Origin: Bacillus changyiensis
GTDB taxonomy: Bacteria; Bacillota; Bacilli; Bacillales; Bacillaceae
DNA: 64,000 nucleotides
Assembly (NCBI RefSeq): GCF_027706145.1
Contig: NZ_JAQFWW010000001.1
Location: 1,302,001-1,366,000, forward strand
Direction: 5' to 3'
Shown here: positions 19,765 to 27,666 of the stretch, one piece after another
Layout: the number at the start of each line of letters is the position of its first letter
How positions within the stretch are numbered: the stretch's first letter is position 1
Made by a program: the position numbers and the translations under genes
Notes under the pieces: model-generated
Database searches by the model: none
Told to the model about the DNA's origin: nothing
The model's input: only the letters and a program-made list of their open reading frames with translations

Positions 19765-20931
19765 TTAACACTCTTTCCCAATTGTATGTTTGTTCTCTCT
19801 GTTTTTAACTAAGACTAGTAATTGTGCTGCAAATGCCAGCACAACTAAAGCTGTACCAGCAAAAGGCAATTCAGAAGGTGCTAGTCCTGTTAGCATAGCA
19901 AGGCCTCCTAGTGATGAACCGACTGCACTGCCTAGATAATTAGCAGAACTATTTAAAGCGACAGCAGCAGCACCGTGTTGAGGCTGTGCTTCTAATAATA
20001 AGTGCTGTTGCGGAGCTTGTGAAGCCCATCCCGTTGCACCCCATAATAGAAAAGGTAAAAATCCTAATATAGAAATATGAATTGTAAATGGCAAACTAAA
20101 TAAGGCGATTGCTAGAATGGCTAGAATCAAAGCCATCAGCAAAGCTGGCCGTCCAGTACGGTCAATTAAAGTACCAATTGAAAAGCTGCCAATAATACCT
20201 CCAACTCCCCAAACCCATAAATAAGGTGTTATTTCATTAATTGATGCCAAGTTTTGTAAGATAGATGCTACATAAGTATATAAACCGAGGCTGGCAACAC
20301 TCGTCATAAACGTAATTCCTACAATGATTGACACCCGTTTATTGGTCATCATTTTAAATCTTTCTCGTAATGAAGGAGGAGCAGAAGCCGCAAGATGAGG
20401 AAACCAGATGACGATTCCAAGCATAGCGACAAAACCAATCACACTAATTAAACCTAATGTTCCTTGCCAACTTAAATGTTTTGCAATCATCAATCCCACA
20501 GGAACTCCTATGACTGTCCCCATGCTCATACCCCCAAGAATCATCCCAAGCGCACGGCCTCTTTTTTCTTGAGAAACAAGAGCAGCAGCAGCTGCGGCTG
20601 CTAAAGGTGAATAAAGCCCTGCTCCAATACCTGCTACTGCTCGAGATACAAGAAGAACAGTAAAATTTGGAGATAGAGCACTAATGCCATTGGCAATTGT
20701 AAATAAACCAAGAGCAAACAACAACACTTTACGTACAGGCTTTCCAGCCAATATTGTTGCAAAAATAGGAGCTGCTAAGGCGTAAAAGAGCGTAAAAACA
20801 CTTACAGCCTGTCCCGCTTGTGAGTCATTGATATGAAAAGTTGCACTGATATCTGGCAGTAAACCTGCTACAACATAGGCATCAAAACCTAGTGTAAACA
20901 TCCCTATAGTGAGAAGAAGTACTTTTTGCAT
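19765..20931 (-). CDS. MFS efflux transporter (DHA1 type), last gene of the ALAS-like operon
   Basis: The 388-residue protein has twelve predicted membrane helices. The DHA1 signatures are a GFDAYVVAGLLPDIS start, RAVAGIGAGLYSPLAAAAAAALV in helix 4, and the helix 5 segment GGMSMGTVIGVPVG typical of proton antiporters. It resembles exporters of the AraJ/PbuE/NepI kind, which expel sugars, purines or drugs. The ATG at 20931 follows GGAGG. It starts 34 bases after the oxidoreductase and is read with the three biosynthetic genes, so I infer that it exports their product or protects against it. The substrate cannot be told from sequence. Confidence 0.9.
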   Translation of the reverse strand: MQKVLLLTIGMFTLGFDAYVVAGLLPDISATFHINDSQAGQAVSVFTLFYALAAPIFATILAGKPVRKVLLFALGLFTIANGISALSPNFTVLLVSRAVAGIGAGLYSPLAAAAAAALVSQEKRGRALGMILGGMSMGTVIGVPVGLMIAKHLSWQGTLGLISVIGFVAMLGIVIWFPHLAASAPPSLRERFKMMTNKRVSIIVGITFMTSVASLGLYTYVASILQNLASINEITPYLWVWGVGGIIGSFSIGTLIDRTGRPALLMALILAILAIALFSLPFTIHISILGFLPFLLWGATGWASQAPQQHLLLEAQPQHGAAAVALNSSANYLGSAVGSSLGGLAMLTGLAPSELPFAGTALVVLAFAAQLLVLVKNRENKHTIGKEC

Positions 20932-20965
20932 GACACCCTCCATGTTCTTTAAGACTATGTTTTGT

Positions 20966-22039
20966 TTATCCTAAACGTTCATAATCCTTTTCATCTTGAT
21001 AAATCTCCCGTTTGTTGCCGATTACATATTTTACAGGACCAATCGCTTTAGCCTCATACTCTATCGTATTTAATAAACGTTGTAATTGTAAAGCAGTTTG
21101 AATTCCAGGAAATTGTTGAGAAGGTTTTGTCCTATTCAACACATATTCCACAACATCCTTTACTAACTTTATCAATTTACGGATCGTATGAAGTTCTGGA
21201 TCATTGTCTTGGTCAGTCGTTTTCATTTCAAGCAATGTATGTTCACCAGTTGGTGTCTTCTCCCAAATTCGAAGGTAATCAATATCCCACACAGGTGTAT
21301 CAAACACCATCGTCACATAAACCAGTCTATTTTGAGGAGAAGCAAATACCATGTCAACTTCACGTTTTCTGACAATATTCACAAAACTACTATATCCTGT
21401 AACTACAGCTTCCTCAAGATACCCATTGACCATAACACTATCAAGGATTTCAGATCCTGAAATAGAGAAATCGGAACGAACACCTTGAATCCCCATAAGC
21501 TTTAACTCAGAGTATGGTGCACAAATCCACTGAACAAGATCTAAAGGATGAATGACTTCACTGATGACACCAGCAGTTGGCCTATGGTCATTAATTCTAT
21601 CTTTCCCCCAACAAAAATTCGCACGAACTAGACGTAAATGATGCTGTTCAACATACTTTTTTAAAGCTATCGTTGCATCAGAGTATCTTTCTACAACATC
21701 TAAACAAAAACCTGATATATTTTTCAAATGACTTTCTAAAGCTACTAAGTCGTTATGTGGTTGAGTTAACGGTTTTTCACAAATAATAAAACCTGTGTAG
21801 TCATTCAATTCTTTTATAATCTCAGCATGATTTTCATCATTTACACTGATGACTACAACTTCAGGTTTAAACTGGTGAATAGCAGAATTAACATCTTTAA
21901 AGTAAGGAATATCATTGCGCTTTTTTGTTCGATTCACATATGCAATATTGATTTTTTGATCTAACTTTATGCTTATTTGTGTAAAAGCCTGAAGAAACCT
22001 TGTTCCAGCATAACCTAATCCAATAATTAAGACATTCAT
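20966..22039 (-). CDS. Gfo/Idh/MocA-family NAD(P)-dependent oxidoreductase
   Basis: The 357-residue protein starts with a Rossmann motif (MNVLIIGLGYAGTRFLQAF). The family's VVVISVNDENHAEIIKELNDYTGFIICEKPLT follows, with the catalytic Lys in CEKP, and then an HPLDLVQW segment in the substrate domain. Family members oxidise or reduce carbonyl groups of sugars and related compounds, and some reduce imines. In this operon reduction of an aminoketone or an imine formed from it is plausible but unproven. The ATG at 22039 and a GTG at 22042 both follow AGGAGGGG. It begins 20 bases after the GNAT gene. Confidence 0.88.
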   Translation of the reverse strand: MNVLIIGLGYAGTRFLQAFTQISIKLDQKINIAYVNRTKKRNDIPYFKDVNSAIHQFKPEVVVISVNDENHAEIIKELNDYTGFIICEKPLTQPHNDLVALESHLKNISGFCLDVVERYSDATIALKKYVEQHHLRLVRANFCWGKDRINDHRPTAGVISEVIHPLDLVQWICAPYSELKLMGIQGVRSDFSISGSEILDSVMVNGYLEEAVVTGYSSFVNIVRKREVDMVFASPQNRLVYVTMVFDTPVWDIDYLRIWEKTPTGEHTLLEMKTTDQDNDPELHTIRKLIKLVKDVVEYVLNRTKPSQQFPGIQTALQLQRLLNTIEYEAKAIGPVKYVIGNKREIYQDEKDYERLG

Positions 22040-22059
22040 CACATCATGCCCCTCCTACA

Positions 22060-22545
22060 CTATAGTTCTTTAAATAGAAGATCTTCTCCAGAGTTCTCAA
22101 ACCCGAGTTTTATATAAAGATCTTTTGCCATTGGTGTTGTTTGCAAGACAATCTTTTCGACATGATGACGTTTGAACCAATCGAAACAATAGTTCATGAC
22201 ACTTTCAGCAATTCCTTTTCGTCGTTCTCCAGGGTCTACTACAACAGTCTGAATCCATCCGCTTTTACCATTTAAACAGCCTGTCATAGGGGCACGAACA
22301 TCGATAATACCAATCGCACAAGCTACTATCTTTAATTGGTCAGGATCATTTGCTACAGCGACTAAGATTCGATCATGTTCATTCATATTCTTGAGAAGCC
22401 ATGTCCGATAGTTTTTTTGCCATGCAAGATCTTCTTCATGCGATTTAGATACATAATGACCGTCGCCCTCAGAGAGAAGAATCTTTCTAAGATCAATCAG
22501 CCTGTCAATGTCACCAGATTCAGCTTTTCTTATTAAGTATTTCAT
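22060..22545 (-). CDS. GNAT-family N-acetyltransferase
   Basis: The protein is about 162 residues. It has the GNAT core: IRKAESGDIDRLIDLRKILL at the start, VVVDPGERRKGIAESVMNYCFDWF as the acetyl-CoA pyrophosphate loop (here ERRKGIA), and the closing KLGFENSGE. It probably moves an acetyl group to an amine. In context the amine could be that of the aminoketone made by the neighbouring ALAS-like enzyme, or the enzyme could give self-protection. Two ATG codons at 22548 and 22545 follow GAGGGG; I use the second. The gaps to both neighbours are about 20 bases. Confidence 0.9.
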   Translation of the reverse strand: MKYLIRKAESGDIDRLIDLRKILLSEGDGHYVSKSHEEDLAWQKNYRTWLLKNMNEHDRILVAVANDPDQLKIVACAIGIIDVRAPMTGCLNGKSGWIQTVVVDPGERRKGIAESVMNYCFDWFKRHHVEKIVLQTTPMAKDLYIKLGFENSGEDLLFKEL

Positions 22546-22564
22546 CATCTTACCCCTCTATTAT

Positions 22565-23797
22565 TCAGACAAGATTTAAATCCAAAGACTTATTAGAAGC
22601 AATGTCAAAATAATCGAATACTTCTTGTAAAGCCTGTGTTAACTGGAGAATCTGTTTTTCCGTATGATTCGGTGTGACATTCACTCTAAACCGCTCAGTA
22701 CCAATTGGGACAGTTGGTGAATTAATTGGTTGTAAGTAGACATGATGTCGTGTTAATAAACGTTGGGAAGCCATTTTGCATTTTTCTGCATCACCTATTA
22801 ATACAGGAAGAATGTGAGTTTCACTAGATTTCATAATTGGAATACCTGCTTGATCAAGAGATTTCCGAAGGAGCTCTGTCTTTTTATGTAGTTCGTTTCT
22901 CTCTTTATCAGAGGTTTTTAAATGTTCAATACTTGCATAACATGCTGCTACTATGGCAGGAGGAAGAGATGTAGTAAAAATAAAACCAGACGCAAAAGAT
23001 CGAATCCCATCAATTAACAATGCTGAACCGGTAATGTAACCACCTATAACACCTATTCCTTTAGCCATTGTTCCTTGAATAATATCAATATCCTCACTAA
23101 CACCACGCTCTGCAGCAACTCCAGCGCCACGTGGTCCGTACATTCCAATAGCATGCACTTCATCTAAAAATGTCAAAGCATGATATTTTTTTGCAAGATC
23201 AACGATTTTTTCAATTGGAGAAGTATCTCCATCCATTGAATAAATCGATTCAAATACAATGATTTTGGGACGATTTAGGGGTTGAGCAGCCAATAACTCT
23301 TCAAGATGTTCAACATCATTATGCCTAAAAATCAGACGTTCAGCCTTTGTACTACGTATCCCATTAATAATAGAAGCATGATTTAATTGGTCAGAAATAA
23401 CTAGACTATCAGGAAATAGACGGAGCAAACATTGTAATGTGGCATCATTTGAACTATATCCTGTTGGAAAAACAAGAGCAGCCTCTTTGTTATGCCAGTC
23501 AGCCAGTGAAGATTCAAGTAATGAATAATGAAAATGAGTCCCACCTATGTTTCGCGATCCCCCAGATCCTGCACCATACAACCTTATAGCCTCATGCATT
23601 GCATGAGTAACGGCTGGATGCTGAGACATGCCTAAATAGTCGTTGCTACACCATACTACAATAGGCTCACTATCTTGTTTTCCATCCAAATATGCTAAAG
23701 GGTACTGTCCACACATCCTATTAAGTGTTATAAATTCACGATACTGTCCATGTTTCTTTAAAGATTCCAACTTAGTGTTAACCATTTCTGTATACAT
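22565..23797 (-). CDS. 5-aminolevulinate synthase-like PLP enzyme (alpha-oxoamine synthase)
   Basis: The enzyme should condense an amino acid with an acyl-CoA, giving an aminoketone, CO2 and CoA. The text is very close to alphaproteobacterial ALAS: CSNDYLGMSQHP, GAGSGGSRNIGG, DQLNHASIINGIRS, FRHNDVEHLEELL, FESIYSMDGD, DEVHAIGMYGPRGAGVA, the PLP lysine Lys246 in GTMAKGIGVIGGY, and GFIFTTSLPPAIVAA. Arg20, equivalent to the succinate-binding Arg21 of Rhodobacter, is kept. Ser81 and Asn373 replace threonines that I recall contacting succinyl-CoA. I chose the ATG at 23797 (410 residues, normal length); a longer in-frame start at 23881 lacks homology. It is the first gene of a four-gene operon. Bacilli usually make ALA from glutamyl-tRNA, so a special metabolite is likely. 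Confidence 0.9.
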   Translation of the reverse strand: MYTEMVNTKLESLKKHGQYREFITLNRMCGQYPLAYLDGKQDSEPIVVWCSNDYLGMSQHPAVTHAMHEAIRLYGAGSGGSRNIGGTHFHYSLLESSLADWHNKEAALVFPTGYSSNDATLQCLLRLFPDSLVISDQLNHASIINGIRSTKAERLIFRHNDVEHLEELLAAQPLNRPKIIVFESIYSMDGDTSPIEKIVDLAKKYHALTFLDEVHAIGMYGPRGAGVAAERGVSEDIDIIQGTMAKGIGVIGGYITGSALLIDGIRSFASGFIFTTSLPPAIVAACYASIEHLKTSDKERNELHKKTELLRKSLDQAGIPIMKSSETHILPVLIGDAEKCKMASQRLLTRHHVYLQPINSPTVPIGTERFRVNVTPNHTEKQILQLTQALQEVFDYFDIASNKSLDLNLV

Positions 23798-23915
23798 TAC
23801 AATTCCACCCCATTTTTTGAGTATAATGCAAATCAACTGGTTATTCTGTAGCGGTATCCATTTTAAAAAACGCTCCATCATAGTATTTGTGGTGATTTTA
23901 GACTATAACTATCTT

Positions 23916-23936
23916 TTATAGCATAATGTACCTCCT
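23916..23936 (-). other. two-codon minigene (ATG CTA TAA) with strong Shine-Dalgarno
   Basis: On the minus strand AGGAGGT (23936-23930) lies five bases before ATG CTA TAA (23924-23916). This ribosome site is better than that of the ALAS-like gene 120 bases downstream. It may be a leader minigene affecting translation of the operon, or the fossil start of a lost gene. Confidence 0.5.
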
Positions 23937-23946
23937 AAGAAAAAAG

Positions 23947-23958
23947 TTTACATGTAAA
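23947..23958. promoter_or_regulatory. palindrome TTTACATGTAAA upstream of the ALAS-like operon
   Basis: A perfect 12-bp palindrome lies 11 bases upstream of the minigene ribosome site, in the place expected for an operator. No regulator gene is adjacent. Confidence 0.45.
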
Positions 23959-24139
23959 TTTTATGCTTTCAATTAATATATGACAATATGTCTTTATATT
24001 CATATTTAAATAAAACTTTTATATAAAACTAAAAAATAAATTAAAATGGCATTTTATTATAGTATTGTCTTTATATTTAATAAATATCATTTCTATAATT
24101 GATATTTCAAGAAAATAAAAATAGATATTTGGTGTTTGA

Positions 24140-24176
24140 TGTATGGTTTGAATCAAATCGAACTTTTGACCATACA
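24140..24176. promoter_or_regulatory. spaced inverted repeat before the MDR gene
   Basis: TGTATGGT (24140-24147) and ACCATACA (24169-24176) are perfect arms 21 bases apart, seven bases before the AAGGAGGG ribosome site at 24183. This could be an operator or a leader hairpin. Confidence 0.45.
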
Positions 24177-24197
24177 ATTTACAAGGAGGGATATGAA

Positions 24198-25185
24198 ATG
24201 AAAGCGCTCATACATGATAAAATAAGTGGTATTAAAGGATTAAAATATGGAGAGTTCCCCTGAAGGACGCCCCGGTTATGATGAAGTAAAAGTAAGATTA
24301 AAAACTGCAGGCTTAAATCATAGAGATTTGTTTGTTTTGAAGAATCGAAATATTCATGCCCCGCCTTTAATCCCTGGTTCTGATGGTGCCGGAGTGATAG
24401 AAGAAATTGGTGAAGGTGTTACACACCTGACTAAAAACACAGAAGTTATCATCAATCCTTGTTTGGACTGGGAATTGGCTCATCATTTACCACAAGCACC
24501 TCATATTATTGGCGGTCCTTTAAATGGTACACTCTGCGAATTTTTGATTATTCCTGCTGTAAATGCGGTTAAAAAACCTGCTGATCTTTCATGGGAAGAA
24601 GCTGGTGTTTTAAGTTTATCAGCATTAACGGCTTACCGAGCACTTTTCACAAAAGGAGAGTTAAAAAAAGGTGACCATGTTTTTATCCCCGGAATAGGAG
24701 GTGGTGTAGCTACTTATGCGATGTTAATGGCAAAAGCCATCGGAGCAAAGGTAAGTGTCACATCACGGAAAGAAGAAAAAAGAAAGTTGGCAAAAAAGTA
24801 CGGGGCTGATGACTGTTTCGATAGCAGCAAAGAATGGAAAGAAAACTTTCGTGATCAAAAAGTCAATATGATTTTGGATAGTATTGGTCCAGCATTCTTT
24901 CCTAAATATTTTGATATATTGAAACCAAATGGACGCATTATAACCTTTGGAGCAAGTTCTGGTGATAAAATCGAAATACCTCTGCGTTCTTTATTTTATC
25001 CACAGATCAGTATCATTGGTACATCAATGGGTAGCAGAGAAGAGTTTTATCAGATGATTGCTTTTTTAGAGCATTATTCAATCAAACCAATTATTGATAC
25101 AGTATATCCGTTAGAGGAAGCTGTGAACGCTTTGACTAGATTAAATCAAGGAGAACAATTTGGTAATATATGCGTTTTGATATAG
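24198..25185 (+). CDS. MDR-family zinc-type alcohol dehydrogenase-like protein, reading frame shifts +1 near the 5' end
   Basis: The gene belongs to the medium-chain dehydrogenase/reductase superfamily and resembles B. subtilis YogA. The main frame (24247-25185) has [32 protein letters not shown], the NAD(P) loop [21 protein letters not shown], and the substrate-side [17 protein letters not shown]. No catalytic zinc cysteine is obvious, so a quinone-reductase type is possible. The normal N-terminus [20 protein letters not shown] starts at the ATG 24198 behind AAGGAGGG but hits TGA at 24261; a +1 slip on CCC-TGA joins it to EGRPGYDEV in the correct place. The ATG at 24247 alone would give a truncated domain. 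It is either a broken gene or a programmed frameshift. Confidence 0.75.
24249..24263 (+). other. candidate +1 frameshift site CCC-TGA with upstream Shine-Dalgarno-like GGAG
   Basis: In the frame of ATG 24198 the codons run GGA GAG TTC CCC TGA. Slipping one base moves CCC to CCT and then reads GAA. A GGAG lies five bases before the slip codon, similar in design to the prfB site, which has a Shine-Dalgarno-like element just upstream of CTT TGA. Confidence 0.5.
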
Positions 25186-25225
25186 TATGTCCATGAAGAA
25201 AACTCAACTATACAAGATCAAAAAC

Positions 25226-25262
25226 AATGAGAATGGCATGAAAATTGCCATTCTCATTCTTT
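25226..25262. terminator. bidirectional terminator between the MDR gene and the kinase
   Basis: AATGAGAATGGCA (25226-25238) and TGCCATTCTCATT (25246-25258) form a perfect 13-bp stem with A-rich and T-rich flanks. The kinase stop codon lies inside the right arm. Confidence 0.88.
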
Positions 25263-27269
25263 AATCGGAAGTTCTAACTTAACTTGTGTACCTTTTCCTT
25301 CCTCACTTTGAAAATGAATATGTCCTCCATGGTTCTCAATAATTTTAAAAGTAACCATTAAACCAAGACCTGTTCCTTTGTCCTTTGTTGTGTAAAATGG
25401 TTCTCCCAGTTTTTTAAGCACTTCTTTCGGGATTCCTTTTCCTTGATCATTAAAGATAATCACTACTTTGCCATTTTCCTGATATGATTGGATTGAGATG
25501 ACACCTTCAGTATGTTCCATTGCCTCAAACGCATTTTTTAAAATGTTAAGAAACACCTGCTTTAGTTCATTTGAAACAGCATGAATTCCGGGAAGTTTCT
25601 CACATAACGTTTTCTTAATTTGCACATTTTTAAGAGACGCCTGGGATTCCAAAATCATACAAACATCTTCAATAATTGTATTCACTTGTACCAAATCAAA
25701 AGTAGCTGATTTCGTTTTTGCTAAAACAAGAAATTCATTGATAATTGATTCCAACCTAATAAATTCAGACATCATGACTTCCGCATAATCTTTCTGATAT
25801 TTTTTGGATTGAATCATAAGCTGTAAAAAGCCTTTTAAAGATGTAAGCGGATTGCGAATTTCATGGGCAATGCCTGCAGCAAGTTGCCCAATAGCTGATA
25901 ACATCTCCGATTTCATTAACATTTTTTCAGAACGTTTCTGATTTGTAATGTCTTCTGAAATTCTCATCACCTGTTGAACGATCCCCGTATGATCTTCCAC
26001 AGGAATCAGTGAAACTTGTTCCCACTTGTCAACTCCTTCATCATCCTGGTAATGGAGCTCACCTGACCAGGCTTTATTCTTTACAACATCTTCCCAATGA
26101 ACGGATAGTTCACTGCAAACACGATGTTTTTCATTGAATGTAAATACGTTTTCACCAATAATTTCAAACTCTTCTTTGCCAATCATCTCACAAAAACGTT
26201 TATTTACATATTGGACATTCCCGCTAGTGGAAGCAATTAAAATATTTGTCGGACTCTGATCCACCACTTGTGAGCTAATGCGTAAAGCTTCATTTGTCAT
26301 TTTTAACTCAGTCATATTAAAAAACGTGACAATAATTCCTTTTATGACATCATTAGTATCGTATGGTGTCATTTCGACAGCATACCAATCACCGTTTAAT
26401 GACTCAAGTTCCTTATGTACAGTTTCTCTTCCACAAAGTACCCTTTTTAAATCTTGAACAAATTCGTCATGCTTGAGACGGCTTGTTAATACATGAATTG
26501 ATCCAGCAATTTCTGATTTCTTTAGTCGAAAAAGCTTTGTTGCCTCTGGTGTTAAATATTTCATATTCAAATGTTGATCCAAAAATACGGCTGCAACGTT
26601 TGTATGATCCAAAAGGCTGTACATATCACTTTTAATTTCAGTTAATTCGCCAATTTTTTTTTCGAATTTCTCATTGATTGTCCTTAATTCCCTGTTTGAC
26701 CGAAGGAGTTGCTGATTTTTACGGGTGAGCTTTTGATTAGATACTTCAAGTTCCTTTATCTTCCGGCAAAGGGATTGAATTGTATCATTCGTTTGACTAA
26801 CGCTATTTTCAGATAGGAGCAACCTTTTTTCTTCAGCTTTTTGTTTATTTTCAATAAAAAGCACATAAAGTTTTTGATATTGACGAAGAAAACGGATTAG
26901 TTTTAAATTAATCAAAAAAAGCTTTCCCCCTAAATAAACGGGTAGATTTTTAAATACAACTTCTCTTTTTCCATTTCTTAATCGCTGTAAAGCTGTGTTG
27001 ATAGGAAAAGACAAACCAGAAGGGAAAATATGATCTATGTTTCCTTTTTGGTTCTTTAAATATTGACCGGCATTTTTTGAGGAAGTGACAATTTCCCCCT
27101 TATCATTCAAGATCAGACACGGAAATAAATATTGATCAACTAACGAGAGATAGATGTCATCCATTTTATACCATTCACTTAGTTGATGGATTTTTTTGTA
27201 CGCATCCGATTTTACATTTTGAGTAAATAATTCTGACATTTTTTCAATCATTTCACTTGAGACCAGCAT
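25254..27269 (-). CDS. cytoplasmic PAS-domain sensor histidine kinase
   Basis: The 671-residue protein has no membrane helices. A PAS-like segment lies at about 41-141, a coiled coil at about 145-215, a second PAS at about 216-330 and a third at about 335-455. HisKA follows with phospho-acceptor His469 in GIAHEIRNPLTSLKGFLQLM, then an ATPase domain with N box (FLNILKNAFEAM), GQGKGIPKE-like G1 and GTGLGLMVTFKII. The H box and length resemble the sporulation kinases that feed Spo0A (KinA-KinE). The coiled coil plus second PAS closely resemble the part behind CheR in CheB-CheR-PAS fusions. The ATG at 27269 has AAGGAGG. No response regulator gene is adjacent, which is usual for sporulation kinases. 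Confidence 0.92.
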   Translation of the reverse strand: MLVSSEMIEKMSELFTQNVKSDAYKKIHQLSEWYKMDDIYLSLVDQYLFPCLILNDKGEIVTSSKNAGQYLKNQKGNIDHIFPSGLSFPINTALQRLRNGKREVVFKNLPVYLGGKLFLINLKLIRFLRQYQKLYVLFIENKQKAEEKRLLLSENSVSQTNDTIQSLCRKIKELEVSNQKLTRKNQQLLRSNRELRTINEKFEKKIGELTEIKSDMYSLLDHTNVAAVFLDQHLNMKYLTPEATKLFRLKKSEIAGSIHVLTSRLKHDEFVQDLKRVLCGRETVHKELESLNGDWYAVEMTPYDTNDVIKGIIVTFFNMTELKMTNEALRISSQVVDQSPTNILIASTSGNVQYVNKRFCEMIGKEEFEIIGENVFTFNEKHRVCSELSVHWEDVVKNKAWSGELHYQDDEGVDKWEQVSLIPVEDHTGIVQQVMRISEDITNQKRSEKMLMKSEMLSAIGQLAAGIAHEIRNPLTSLKGFLQLMIQSKKYQKDYAEVMMSEFIRLESIINEFLVLAKTKSATFDLVQVNTIIEDVCMILESQASLKNVQIKKTLCEKLPGIHAVSNELKQVFLNILKNAFEAMEHTEGVISIQSYQENGKVVIIFNDQGKGIPKEVLKKLGEPFYTTKDKGTGLGLMVTFKIIENHGGHIHFQSEEGKGTQVKLELPIKE

Positions 27270-27666
27270 AAAAATCCTCCTTTTCCAAGTGCAAAATTCA
27301 AAAGTGGAAACACCTACTACTATTCACAAAATATAGATGGGATCGACGGCTAATAGATTCTGGAGGAAGAGTCTTTCACAGGTCACGCAGAGGCAACAAA
27401 ATATGCTAACAAAGTATACCTATCCTTCAACATCCTTCCACCGCCCTGCTTTCCATTTTTTCTTTTCATTCTCCCAAGAGCTCGGCACCGACAGATATGT
27501 ATAATAGAAAAAACAAGGCCAAAAATATGAAGGATATCTAACTAGGTATTCGACGGATGATATAAAATCCCTTTAAATACAATTTTATTGATCGGTTCTT
27601 TTTTGAATAAAAACATACAGGTAAACAAAATATAATGGTTGAACCAAATTGAAGGAGGATATGTGA
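27270..27666. other. 397-base region between the kinase and yhcQ
   Basis: No gene seen. Near the right end TGAATA at about 27602-27607, followed by an AAAATATAAT stretch, is loosely like a forespore (sigma-G) promoter for yhcQ, but the fit is not good enough to list. No hairpin stands out. Confidence 0.45.

Larger units (their letters stand above)
23798..24197. other. very AT-rich divergent control region between the ALAS-like operon and the MDR gene
   Basis: About 80 percent A+T from 23940 to 24130, unlike the flanking genes. It contains a 12-bp palindrome, a two-codon minigene with a strong ribosome site, and a spaced 8-bp inverted repeat, all listed separately. I could not fix a -35/-10 pair with confidence for either direction. 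Confidence 0.5.

Noticed and set aside
23798-23881. N-terminal extension of the ALAS-like protein to 23881
   Set aside because: The extra 28 residues have no counterpart in ALAS, and 410 residues from 23797 is the normal length.
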